Source: Helicobacter sp.
GTDB taxonomy: Bacteria > Campylobacterota > Campylobacteria > Campylobacterales > Helicobacteraceae
Length of the DNA: 32,733 nucleotides
Assembly: GCA_029264655.1 (NCBI GenBank)
Contig: JARHZY010000130.1
Location: 1-32,733 of the forward strand
Direction of reading: 5' to 3'
A program made the translations under genes and the position numbers. Shown piece after piece: positions 1 through 7,995 of this stretch (the first letter of the stretch is position 1; each line of letters starts with the position of its first letter). The notes beneath the pieces are model-generated. The model was not told the DNA's origin, did no database searches, and was given only the letters and a program-made list of their open reading frames with translations.

Positions 1-708
1 TTTATCTTTATTTTGAAGTTTTTGAAAATCCTCTTTTTTTGCTTCTCGATAATATTTAGAAAGGCATTTAAATACACTTTCTAAATCACTAAACTTTTTA
101 AAATAAATTTTTTTACTTTTTTGTTCCTAAGTGTTATTAGCATGAGATTCTATACTTTTAGAATCTTTAGCTAAAAATAAGCGTTTTATCTTGAGATTTA
201 AAAGATTGCTCATTGTTGTAAAAATATCAAAACCTTCTCTATAATCATCACTCATATCAATTGCTATAATATCGCCTTTAATAAGCTTTTTAATCAATTT
301 GCGTGATTTTCTGTAATTAATGATTTTTTGTGTTTTGTGATAATCGTTAGTATTGTAAATTGTATCTTTAGGTTGTGTAGATTCTATATTGTATGTATTA
401 TACTTAGAATCTAGCACATATTCACAATGTTGCAAGGCTTCTTCATAGCTTTCTAACTCGTAGTATCTAAAAGCGATACTCATCGGATTAACTTGCTTAT
501 TATCCTTTAACTTCCCATCTTTCCATTCACTGCTAAAGGCTACTTTTTTGATTCTAGGGATTATCACATTATAAAAATGCTCTCCCATTTCTACAAGGCG
601 ATTAAGCTCCATAATGGCGTGTGCTGTTGTGCCACTACCTGCAAAGAAGTCTAGGATTAATATTTCAGTTTTCTTTTTTAGTAATTTTGCATAGTCTATC
701 GAGTTTAT
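1..708 (-). pseudogene. 3' remnant of a DNA adenine/cytosine-N4 methyltransferase (type III Mod-like)
   Basis: On the minus strand the frame is open from 708 and contains the SAM-binding motif DFFAGSGTTAHA (about 656-615), followed by MELNR. It then continues as a typical C-terminal part of Mod-like methyltransferases (EMGEHF, IPRIKKVAFS, YYELESYEEAL, FDIFTTMSNL). An in-frame TAG at 127-129 interrupts it. The same frame then stays open to the window edge with coding-like sequence (SKKIYFKKFSDLES). Nothing recognisable as the DPPY catalytic half lies upstream, where a TAG at 709-711 closes the frame. The usual spacer of about nine residues between ELNR and the LVEMGEHF segment (EDGGNRK-like in relatives, from memory) seems deleted. 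This is a decayed modification gene whose end lies left of the window. A short ATG-started product (612 to 127) could still be made but would lack catalysis. Confidence 0.8.
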
Positions 709-1012
709 CTATACCATATGATAAAATACATTTTTTAAAAATACTTAATAAATATATTGCAAATATTCTTTATACTTATGCCACATATATTACCAAATAC
801 TTTTAGATTTGTTAAATATATAAATTTTATATTATACTAGAGATATGCTATATAAGATTCCAATGTGCCTTATCGCTTTATATTCACTTGTAATTAATGT
901 ATAACAAACTATTATGTGTTTTTATCTCATGTTATTACTTTGTATTCAAGACTATGCATAAAATAACTCCAATAAATATGGCAAACTAATGTCTTTTTTA
1001 ATGCATGCTGTT
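709..1012. other. Gene-free AT-rich stretch
   Basis: No start-to-stop gene is visible. On the minus strand there are two short open segments with somewhat protein-like composition, one just after the stop of the gene at 1013 and one ending near 835, but each is under 35 codons and lacks a good start. They may be further decay products next to the methyltransferase remnant, or chance. Confidence 0.4.
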
Positions 1013-1639
1013 TCATTCTATTATATGGATATTATCTATTTGCCTAAAAGTATCATTAAGGCTGTTACATTTTGGTGAGATTTTGCATAAAAATAAGATT
1101 GTTTGTATTGAATCTTTATAATCAGTCATTTTGACAAGGTTTTTTGGTATTTCATGCCCACGCTGTTCCCATTTCTGCATATGCAATTGAATCTTATCGT
1201 ATCGTATCATATAATTTTCAAGAAAATAACTTAATGCAAGGGCAAGTTGCAACCCACTATCATTGCGATATGTATCAAAATATTCAAGTTTAAGCAATAT
1301 ATTTCTTGCTTTATGTAAAGCCTGCCTATATAATATTGTTTTAGATACACAATGAGATAATACTACTATAGATGGCGTATCTTGTTCTTTATCAAATAGT
1401 GTGCAAGGATTTTCCCATATTATACGTATTGTATTATAAGCTTGTGTTTGTATAGTGTGGAGTTGTGAAACTTCGTGTATGTTAGTATCTGTTTGTAAAA
1501 AATTATAAATATATGTATAATCACTTGTTGTATGAGAATCATATGGGGCATTAGATTTTGTGTATAATAATGGCATAGTAGCACAACACACTTTCATAAA
1601 TAGAGCAAATAAGCATATTATATATAAATTACGATACAT
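1013..1639 (-). CDS. Hypothetical secreted protein, 208 aa
   Basis: The function is not recognised. The N-terminus has a positive residue, a hydrophobic stretch (residues 5-17) and a small-residue site (VCCAT), consistent with a Sec signal peptide and export to the periplasm. The rest is a mixed helical protein with several Cys residues and no familiar motif. Two paired cysteines near the C-terminus (CKISPKC) could form a disulfide. The ATG start is supported by an AGGA-type ribosome site about ten bases upstream. It is transcribed away from the small lipoprotein gene at 1839 and lies beside decayed DNA, so it may be strain-specific. It has no paralogue in the window. Confidence 0.6.
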   Translation of the reverse strand: MYRNLYIICLFALFMKVCCATMPLLYTKSNAPYDSHTTSDYTYIYNFLQTDTNIHEVSQLHTIQTQAYNTIRIIWENPCTLFDKEQDTPSIVVLSHCVSKTILYRQALHKARNILLKLEYFDTYRNDSGLQLALALSYFLENYMIRYDKIQLHMQKWEQRGHEIPKNLVKMTDYKDSIQTILFLCKISPKCNSLNDTFRQIDNIHIIE

Positions 1640-1800
1640 AATGTATTATCCTAACTTTGAAGTTATATTGATAATAGTGTATGTAAAATTTATGGGCTTT
1701 AGGACAACAAACATATCATGGTATTATAAAAAGTATTATATCTGTGATAATTAAAATAGAAAAAATAAAATTTTCATTTATGATTTTTTAAAATCTGTGC

Positions 1801-1806
1801 TATAAT
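1801..1806 (+). promoter_or_regulatory. -10 box of the lipoprotein gene
   Basis: A perfect TATAAT lies about 33 bases before the ATG at 1839, following a T/A-rich tract. This is the usual form of a Helicobacter sigma-80 promoter, in which a -35 box is weak or absent. It predicts a leader of about 26 nt containing the TGAGGAG ribosome site. Confidence 0.6.
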
Positions 1807-1838
1807 ATGCTAACATTTTATTTTTGAGGAGTTTCGTT

Positions 1839-2069
1839 ATGAAAAAGTTTTTAGCAACAGCAGTTTTTGCAGGTTTAGCAACTTTATTTGTTGCTTGTGA
1901 TGATAAAAAAGCAGATTCAAAGCCACAAGCACCTGCAGCAACACAAGAGGACAATAAAGCAGCAGAAACAATGGCACCTGCACAAGAGATGGATAAAGAT
2001 GCAGTAGTAGCACCTGCAGCAACACAAGAGGACAATAAAGCAGCAGAAACAGCACAACCATCTAAGTAA
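1839..2069 (+). CDS. Small repeat-containing lipoprotein, 76 aa
   Basis: The signal sequence MKKFLATAVFAGLATLFVAC ends in a lipobox (FVAC), with lipidated Cys20. The mature part is only about 56 residues, all hydrophilic and rich in Ala, Gln, Glu, Asp, Lys and Pro, so it is probably disordered. The block APAATQEDNKAAET occurs twice, at residues 31-44 and 58-71. The ATG at 1839 is chosen because TGAGGAG lies seven bases upstream; an in-frame TTG at 1824 precedes that site. It probably sits in the inner or outer membrane as a spacer or surface lipoprotein. No enzymatic domain is possible. A weak terminator follows. Confidence 0.8.
   Translation: MKKFLATAVFAGLATLFVACDDKKADSKPQAPAATQEDNKAAETMAPAQEMDKDAVVAPAATQEDNKAAETAQPSK
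1929..2051 (+). repeat. Two exact 42-bp direct repeats inside the lipoprotein gene
   Basis: Bases 1929-1970 and 2010-2051 are identical over 42 bp and lie 81 bp apart, so the unit is in frame (14 codons repeated every 27). Exact identity at the DNA level, not only in protein, suggests recent duplication or ongoing recombination. Confidence 0.9.
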
Positions 2070-2103
2070 GGTTTTATATATTCTTACCTTTGACTTTTTT
2101 ATG

Positions 2104-2131
2104 CCCCATTTTAGGGGTTTTGTCTTTTTTA
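2104..2131 (+). terminator. Possible intrinsic terminator after the lipoprotein gene
   Basis: CCCC (2104-2107) pairs with GGGG (2114-2117) across a six-base loop, followed by a T-rich run to 2131. The stem is short, but it is the only G/C cluster in an AT-rich stretch and lies 35 bases after the stop codon. Confidence 0.5.
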
Positions 2132-2548
2132 TTATCCCTGTTTATATTTAATATTAAAACATAATATGTTATTACATGATTTTATAAGATTAGATACCAT
2201 GAATAAATAGTATAGCTATAGTATTGTGAGTTTTTGCTAGCATATTTATATATTAAATCAATTGCTTATTATTGTTATTTGCATGTGTATCTTGCAATTG
2301 CATATTTTCTTTTATTTTTAAGAGTTTGTATAATAAGTTATTGACTATTATATGTAGTTTTGATAGTAGAAAAAATAAATATAAAATATGATATATTTAC
2401 TATTTTTATCTAAATATTGTATGATACAAATTTATTTTGTAGGTTATATTTTTAACAATAAACCAAAATATGTATTTTCTCGAAAAATTAGCCAAATACG
2501 CATTATTTTACTATATTTTTTATTTAAATGACATTATATATCATATAT
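2132..2548. other. Gene-free AT-rich stretch
   Basis: No gene, RNA gene or convincing coding fossil is seen here on either strand. Confidence 0.5.
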
Positions 2549-2767
2549 CTATGCTATAACCCATAAAAAATAAAGAGTGCTTAATAATCTTCGTAAAAAA
2601 AAGGCTTTATTACTATCATAGTGGCATGTAAAATATATTTATTGCGTAAAGAATATGATTATTTTCTTTTATACATACAAAGCTAGAAGACTATGTAGTA
2701 AGCGATAATGCCCTATTTCAGTAATATGCATTAATAATATCATACCAATACCATCATTACAACAACA

Positions 2768-2801
2768 CAATATTGCCAAACTCATGTTTTGGTCAATATT
2801 G
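2768..2801. repeat. Strong hairpin built from two CAATATTG palindromes
   Basis: CAATATTG at 2768-2775 and again at 2794-2801, with CCAAA (2776-2780) facing TTTGG (2788-2792), form a 13-bp stem with one bulged base. Each CAATATTG is also a palindrome. No T-run follows, so it is not a clear terminator. Confidence 0.5.
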
Positions 2802-3160
2802 GATTTATTATTCTGTGTGGCAATGAAAAATTATATATAGATATGCACCGCATACGAAATACCAAATCTTTTGCTTCGTTAATAAAACATTTTAATTGCA
2901 ATAAAATTAGAAAATAATTATTTTAATAGGCTAAGCAATGTTTATTGGATTATAAACAAAATCTCTCCAAATTACCCAAATATCATTTGATTTTAAATAG
3001 AAAACACCTATTTCTTTAAGTTGTGCAATTTGCAAGAGACAACAACTCTTTTATAAAATAAGCCATAAAATTATATGCATCTATATTAGGATTATGCTAA
3101 TACCAATAGCTATTGTGAAAATTTCAAAATTTACTTTATTTTTTTAATAACCTTTTTCTC

Positions 3161-3173
3161 AAAAAAAAAAAAA
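3161..3173 (+). repeat. A13 homopolymer (T13 on the minus strand)
   Basis: Thirteen consecutive A bases lie inside the decayed minus-strand region. On that strand it reads as T13 after three TTG/GTT units, in an open segment. Tracts of this length are slippage-prone and in Helicobacter often mark phase-variable genes. Confidence 0.8.
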
Positions 3174-3479
3174 CAACAACAATGCAATATCTATTCTACT
3201 AATTTATAACATAATAATACTCCAAATAATAAAATAATGCAATAGGCAGTAAAACTGCTTCCTACTTGTTGTAAATCATTTATTTTATTATTAATAGTCT
3301 CTTATATTCATGATAATATTTGCTATTTATCGCTAAGTATTCTACTTTACAATTTTTTAAGCAATATATATGAAAACATAGTAATAATATCATTCATTAG
3401 CAAACTTTTTAAATCATTTTCCAACACATGAAGACAAGCATTAAAAAATTTTGCTTTATGCGGGCTACAATATATACCA

Positions 3480-4343
3480 TTATGCTTTAATATGGGTTTT
3501 TAAAGTGCCAATTCCTTCAATCTCACATACAACTTCATCACCAGCTTGTAAAAATTTTGGTGGTGTAAAACCCATACCAACACCACTAGGAGTCCCCATA
3601 GAGATAATACTCCCTGCTTTAAGTGTATAATATGTAGAAAGTTCGGCAATAACATATGGCACATTAAAAATAAGTTGTGCTGTATTGCTATTTTGCCTTA
3701 ATTCACCATTGACATAACTTTTGATTGCAAGATTTGTAATATCTAAATCATCGCGTAGCACGATACATGGACCCATAGGAAATGCACCTTCAAGGCTTTT
3801 GCCAATATACCATTGTTTATGTTTTTGTTGCAAATCTCTTGCAGAAATATCATTACCTATTGTATAGCCAAAAATAAAATCATGTGCGTATTCTTGTGTA
3901 ATATGACGACAATCTTTGCCAATAATCACCACAAGCTCCACCTCATAATCAAGTTGCTTTGTGTTATTTGTAATAAAAAAATCTCCATTTGGAGCATTAC
4001 ATTCATTAACTCGTTTGCTAAAATATACAGCTTCTTCACGTTTTCCATCAAAAGCTTCATTTTTAAAACGCATAGATTCTACAGCATGCTCCATATAGTT
4101 AATACCAAGACAAATAATATCTTGTAATGGTGTTTTAATGGGGGCAAGCAATGTTACTTGATTGAGTGGTATGTGTGGATTTGGTTTCTTTAAGTATTTA
4201 TGCAATGTTTCATAATGCACAATAAAATCATTCATATTGTTACTTATATCAAGCGGCATAACCATTGTATCATCTTCACATAAGATTCCCAAAAATTCGA
4301 TGCCATTATCCAAAAACCGCACAAGTTTGCCATGTAATTCCAT
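3480..4343 (-). CDS. Fumarylacetoacetate hydrolase (FAH) family protein
   Basis: At 287 aa it matches the small FAHD1/HpcE-type members, which cleave or decarboxylate beta-diketo acids such as acylpyruvates or oxaloacetate in the cytoplasm with Mg2+. Visible signatures: NYMEHAVE (about 82-89, catalytic His/Glu), DYEVELVVIIGK with metal ligands Glu134 and Glu136, GYTIGNDISARD with metal ligand Asp165, KSLEGAFPMGPCIV, and the closing GTPSGVG (250-256). The ATG is supported by AAAGGA upstream and a -10 box at 4377-4382. It is monocistronic as far as can be seen; downstream are only coding fossils. The exact substrate cannot be told. Confidence 0.88.
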   Translation of the reverse strand: MELHGKLVRFLDNGIEFLGILCEDDTMVMPLDISNNMNDFIVHYETLHKYLKKPNPHIPLNQVTLLAPIKTPLQDIICLGINYMEHAVESMRFKNEAFDGKREEAVYFSKRVNECNAPNGDFFITNNTKQLDYEVELVVIIGKDCRHITQEYAHDFIFGYTIGNDISARDLQQKHKQWYIGKSLEGAFPMGPCIVLRDDLDITNLAIKSYVNGELRQNSNTAQLIFNVPYVIAELSTYYTLKAGSIISMGTPSGVGMGFTPPKFLQAGDEVVCEIEGIGTLKTHIKA

Positions 4344-4788
4344 ATTAATCCTTTATCATTTAAATTATGTTATCAAATTATAACAATAATACTAAATACG
4401 CGAGAGAAGATAAAAAGGAATAAGCTATATTTTTAGACTTTTTGTAACAATATGCAAAAAGAGATATTGAGAATGTTTTATATTGCACAATATTTATCTA
4501 TAAATACTATATCAGTCAAGTTTATATTTTTATAGATTTATAAAAGTCTCAACTATTTACAACATAACCCATAAAAGACAAACTAATAAAAATTCGTGTA
4601 AAAATTTATTAAGCATATCTAAACAAGAATAAAACTAAGTATTTAAACAATTCATTCAATCACATTAATTATTAAGGTATGACAACTAATACACACAAAC
4701 AATGATATTTTACAACAAATTATATATTTTTGATATTTATAGTATTATAATATTATTATATATTCTACAAAAAAAGGTTTTATTATAA
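4344..4788. other. Divergent intergenic region, 445 bp
   Basis: It separates the hydrolase (minus) from the glycosyltransferase (plus). It holds the hydrolase promoter and an AT-rich stretch before 4789. A 19-codon minus-strand frame (4616-4557, MLNKFLHEF...) resembles a short segment near 2600 in both sequence and hydrophobicity, but no function can be supported. Confidence 0.4.
4377..4382 (-). promoter_or_regulatory. -10 box of the FAH-family gene
   Basis: On the minus strand TGTTATAAT is a perfect extended -10 about 34 bases before the ATG. The same nine bases occur upstream of ftsK at 19691-19699. Confidence 0.55.
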
Positions 4789-5790
4789 ATGCAAACCTAT
4801 AGAGTGCAAAATGTTGGTTTCTTTCGTGTAGGGTTATTTGGTGATATTATTGTAGCATTACATGGCATTTATGCAACAAAAGTGTTATATCCTAATGCAC
4901 GACTCATTATTTACACAAGTGCCTATGGAGAACTTATTTATCCGCATTTTTGGTTTATTGATGAGGTAGTTAATATAGAAACTTACGAATTAGAAAAACT
5001 TGCAACACATATAGATTCTAAACATTTTGACCTTTTTATTTTGACAAATCCTAATCGTAAATATTGTGCCTTACTTGCACAAACACATTGTAAAAGAATT
5101 TATTCTTTTCTAAGTGCAGGTAATTTTTTCCGATGGCGTTTTAAAACTTTATTTTATTCTCGAGCATATAGCACCACCCCACATTACAAGCGTATATTAA
5201 ATCTTGTGTGTAGCACTGCTCAAGCATATCATGATACAAATATATTTGATTTTTCACAAATTACTATTACACCACAAACACACAATAAAGTTTTTATAGA
5301 GCAATTTTTAACTCAAAATAATATTGATAAAAAAAATACTATTATTCTCATTAATCCATTTGTGCGTAGTGCTTTTTGCAATCTAACCTTAAAAGGCTGG
5401 GAGATATTAATACATAAACTTGCAGATACATATCCACACTTTACTTTTATTATCCCAACATACCAAGCAAATCCAACCATACATATTACTGCTACCAATA
5501 ATAATATCTTTATCTTTTATAATAATCATGATGTATTGAATTTAGCAGCACTTTTAAACCACACTACATTGCTTATTTCACCAAGCACAGGCACTTCACA
5601 TCTTGCAAATAATCTCAATATCCCTATGATTTGGCTTTGCAGTAAAAGTGATAGTAAAAAATGGATGGGCGATAATATGCAAAGTGATCTTTTTGTTATA
5701 CTGCCAACTACAACACAAAATATGACACAAACACAAGAAAATCATGCAATAGACCAAACTTATATGCTTTTTCAGTCTTATTTTAAATAA
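4789..5790 (+). CDS. Glycosyltransferase family 9 (heptosyltransferase-like)
   Basis: 333 aa. The N-terminus (FFRVGLFGDIIVALHGIYAT, then YPNARLIIYTS) matches the opening of ADP-heptose:LPS heptosyltransferases. The C-terminal donor-binding motif is seen as LLISPSTGTSHLANNL (about 262-277), equivalent to the family's GPSTGPTHLA. Two Rossmann-like halves (GT-B fold) are expected. It likely adds a sugar to lipopolysaccharide core or a related glycan on the cytoplasmic face. Compared with WaaC/WaaF the sequence is divergent and the family's charged residue after STG is absent, so the sugar is uncertain. The ATG has AAAGG eleven bases upstream. It stands alone and converges on the ubiD-like gene. 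Confidence 0.8.
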   Translation: MQTYRVQNVGFFRVGLFGDIIVALHGIYATKVLYPNARLIIYTSAYGELIYPHFWFIDEVVNIETYELEKLATHIDSKHFDLFILTNPNRKYCALLAQTHCKRIYSFLSAGNFFRWRFKTLFYSRAYSTTPHYKRILNLVCSTAQAYHDTNIFDFSQITITPQTHNKVFIEQFLTQNNIDKKNTIILINPFVRSAFCNLTLKGWEILIHKLADTYPHFTFIIPTYQANPTIHITATNNNIFIFYNNHDVLNLAALLNHTTLLISPSTGTSHLANNLNIPMIWLCSKSDSKKWMGDNMQSDLFVILPTTTQNMTQTQENHAIDQTYMLFQSYFK

Positions 5791-5870
5791 TTTTATTAAA
5801 ATATATATTATTTCTATAATATGTTGTATTTATAAAGCATAAAATAGAATAATATATCAATAATAATTAT

Positions 5871-5899
5871 TTTACTAGTATATAATATGTATTAGTAAA
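5871..5899. terminator. AT-rich inverted repeat between convergent genes
   Basis: TTTACTAGTA (5871-5880) and TATTAGTAAA (5890-5899) are complementary except for one position, with a nine-base loop. It lies between two convergent genes and may act as a bidirectional terminator, though it lacks a G/C clamp and a clean T-run. Confidence 0.3.
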
Positions 5900-6031
5900 T
5901 ACATTATTTATAGTTTTTTATCAATGAATTACACATATTATCAATGTTTCCACACAACTATAACAAGTATATGCTTTATTGTAGATTCTATTATTACCTT
6001 TGCAGTGCTTTTACCATATATATTTATAAGC

Positions 6032-7978
6032 TTATATAATGCCAAATTGTTTATAAAATGCCATATCTATATCTTCTAATAAGCCTTTTTGTTGTAATTG
6101 AGTAAGCACAGATTCAGTGCAAAGTGTATCTTTGGGCCACTCCCTATTATATCCTTCTAGTGTGCTTTTTGCAGTTGCATCTAAAAACACACAATGAGCA
6201 ATTATTTTAAAATCCCTTGCTATATCAATAGAATTTACAACCCGCCAAAGTAGCATATAATAGTTTGTTAGGTCATTATCGCTATCAACAAAAATAAAAA
6301 ATGCACCATATTGCCCCAATGCTTCATGAAATCTTTGTGCATACTCAAGGATTGGTGTCTTTTGTTTGCATACACCACAAATAATAAGCGGGTTTTTATG
6401 TTGGTATATATGCAGTGTTGTTATCTCATTTGCTATATCTTGCATTTTTGGCAATAAGACATCCTCTGTAATAGCTATAAAATCATGATGGAGCACACTA
6501 CCGCTTGCATCAATACCTAATTTACCACTTACAGCAAATTCTTTGCATGCATGATCAAGGGCATCGCAATTCCCCATAGTATTATAAAGTTTTTCTGCAT
6601 TAATTCTATCAAGAATATAATCACATAGAATCTTATAATTAGCATGCAAACTTGGTGCATCTGCATCTACAAAGATAGCATGTTTTACAAAACTCATTTG
6701 TCCAATACCAAAAAAAGTATGCATCATTTGTAAGCTTTGTGCTGGATAGTTTGTCGCTATTTTTGCTAAAATAAGATTATGAAAAACACCATTTTCTGGC
6801 ATAGCGTAATCAATAAGCCCATGTGCACTTGTTTGCAAAAGTGGCAAAAAAAGCCGCTCTGTCATATACCCCATGTATTTATCTTCTAGTGGTGGTTTGC
6901 CAACAACGGTGGCAAGATAGATTGGATTATATTTTGTCGTAATGGCATGCACTTGCATAATTGGATATGGTTCAATTGGTGTATAAAATCCCGTATGATC
7001 GCCAAACTTACCTTCAGGTGCAAATTTATTTGTATCTACAAAACCCTCAATAACAATATCACAATCATAAGGCACACGCAAATCATTGCTTATACATTGT
7101 GTGAGTAAGGGATTCTTAGTGCGTATAAGCCCATATAACATAAGCTCAAATACTTTAGGAGGCATTGGGGCTTGCCCGCACCAAGTATAAAGTGGATCGC
7201 CACCGATGGCTACACTAACGGGCATAAGTTTATTTGCTTGCTTATATTCATGAAAAAAATGAGTTGCATCTTTATGGATTTGCCAATGCATAAGTAATTC
7301 ATTATGTGAGTGTATTTGTAATCGATATAAACCAATATTATGCGACTCACCATTAAGACTTCTTGTATAAACCTGTCCCATTGTAATAAAGCGTCCGCCA
7401 TCTTCTTCCCAAGTTTTGAGAATAGGTAGGGCAAAAAGATTGATAGAATCAGCTTTATATATTTTTTCTTGACATGGAGGCTTGCCTTTATAATGTTTAG
7501 GGAATATATGCCGCATAGCCCATAATTCTTTTAATTTTGTAAGCTTTGCTTGTAATGTTTTTGGCATAGTGGGTTGTAACATTTTTTTTATTAAAAGGGC
7601 AATAGATTCTAAAGAGTGGAATTTTGTATTACAATTATAATGTGTTGCAATAAGTTCTAATCTTTTTTGAGAACCAAAAACATTCATTAATACGGGAATA
7701 TGGAATGATTCTATATTATGGGGATATGGTAGATTTGTATCAGTTGGTATATTTGTTGTGTGTGTAAGCTCTGTTAGCATGGTGGGAGTTTTAGAATCTG
7801 TGTGTATATTTGTTTGGGTGGGTTTGCGGTGGATTGGGTGTGTAAAAAGCAGTGCTTTAGAATCTTTTTTCTTTACTTCCAAATAAGCTAAATGTGGGAT
7901 TTCTAATTCAATATCAAGAGGCGTATCAATAATTTTTAACTCATTGTGAGATTCTAAAAAGCGGATAAAATCTTGCAT
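6032..7978 (-). CDS. mqnL: UbiD-family decarboxylase, probable menaquinone biosynthesis decarboxylase
   Basis: 648 aa. UbiD enzymes use prenylated FMN to decarboxylate aromatic acids. In Campylobacterota the UbiD homologue is assigned to late menaquinone synthesis from futalosine. Visible residues: NIGLYRLQ (Asn214 metal ligand, Arg219 catalytic), HWQIHKD, Glu311 (IVIEGF, metal) and PEGKFGDHTGFY giving the Glu322/Asp327 pair; Asp rather than Glu at the second position is usual for this subgroup as I recall it. Residues about 52-92 are a Thr/His/Asn/Pro-rich insertion between TLFTHP-like and PVLMNVFGS segments that are normally close. AAGGA precedes the ATG. It is the last gene of the truB-csrA-ispE cluster, 17 bases after ispE, so probably co-transcribed. 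The symbol is inferred from pathway logic. Confidence 0.88.
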   Translation of the reverse strand: MQDFIRFLESHNELKIIDTPLDIELEIPHLAYLEVKKKDSKALLFTHPIHRKPTQTNIHTDSKTPTMLTELTHTTNIPTDTNLPYPHNIESFHIPVLMNVFGSQKRLELIATHYNCNTKFHSLESIALLIKKMLQPTMPKTLQAKLTKLKELWAMRHIFPKHYKGKPPCQEKIYKADSINLFALPILKTWEEDGGRFITMGQVYTRSLNGESHNIGLYRLQIHSHNELLMHWQIHKDATHFFHEYKQANKLMPVSVAIGGDPLYTWCGQAPMPPKVFELMLYGLIRTKNPLLTQCISNDLRVPYDCDIVIEGFVDTNKFAPEGKFGDHTGFYTPIEPYPIMQVHAITTKYNPIYLATVVGKPPLEDKYMGYMTERLFLPLLQTSAHGLIDYAMPENGVFHNLILAKIATNYPAQSLQMMHTFFGIGQMSFVKHAIFVDADAPSLHANYKILCDYILDRINAEKLYNTMGNCDALDHACKEFAVSGKLGIDASGSVLHHDFIAITEDVLLPKMQDIANEITTLHIYQHKNPLIICGVCKQKTPILEYAQRFHEALGQYGAFFIFVDSDNDLTNYYMLLWRVVNSIDIARDFKIIAHCVFLDATAKSTLEGYNREWPKDTLCTESVLTQLQQKGLLEDIDMAFYKQFGII

Positions 7979-7995
7979 AGTTCTTCCTTCTTTAT

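Larger units (their letters stand above)
2549..3479 (-). pseudogene. Heavily decayed minus-strand coding region, identity unknown
   Basis: A series of short open segments, all on the minus strand and in shifting frames, have protein-like rather than AT-random composition. In 5'-3' order they include: a segment ending at 3347 (CSPHKAKFFNACLHVLEND); a TM-like one (SSFTAYCIILLFGVLLCYK); one with NIDAYNFMAYFIKELLSLA; one ending at 2931 (GVFYLKSNDIWVIWRDF); a 47-codon frame ending at 2782 (NEAKDLVFRMRCISIYNF); a 38-codon ATG frame 2785-2669 (NDGIGMILLMHITEIGHYRL); and one ending at 2549. No segment is long enough to be a working gene. The natural reading is one or two genes broken by several frameshifts and stops, lying downstream of the hydrolase gene at 3480. 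I do not recognise the family. Confidence 0.4.

Noticed and set aside
621..806. Plus-strand 61-codon frame
   Set aside because: It lies over the methyltransferase motif coded on the other strand and has no start signal or motif.
1778..2061. Minus-strand frames opposite the lipoprotein gene
   Set aside because: They are reverse translations of the Ala/Gln repeat; the plus-strand frame has a promoter, ribosome site, signal peptide and lipobox.
2558..4607. Weak similarity between 2558-2602 and 4562-4607
   Set aside because: The match is patchy and AT-rich; it could reflect related hydrophobic mini-frames but is too weak to call a repeat.
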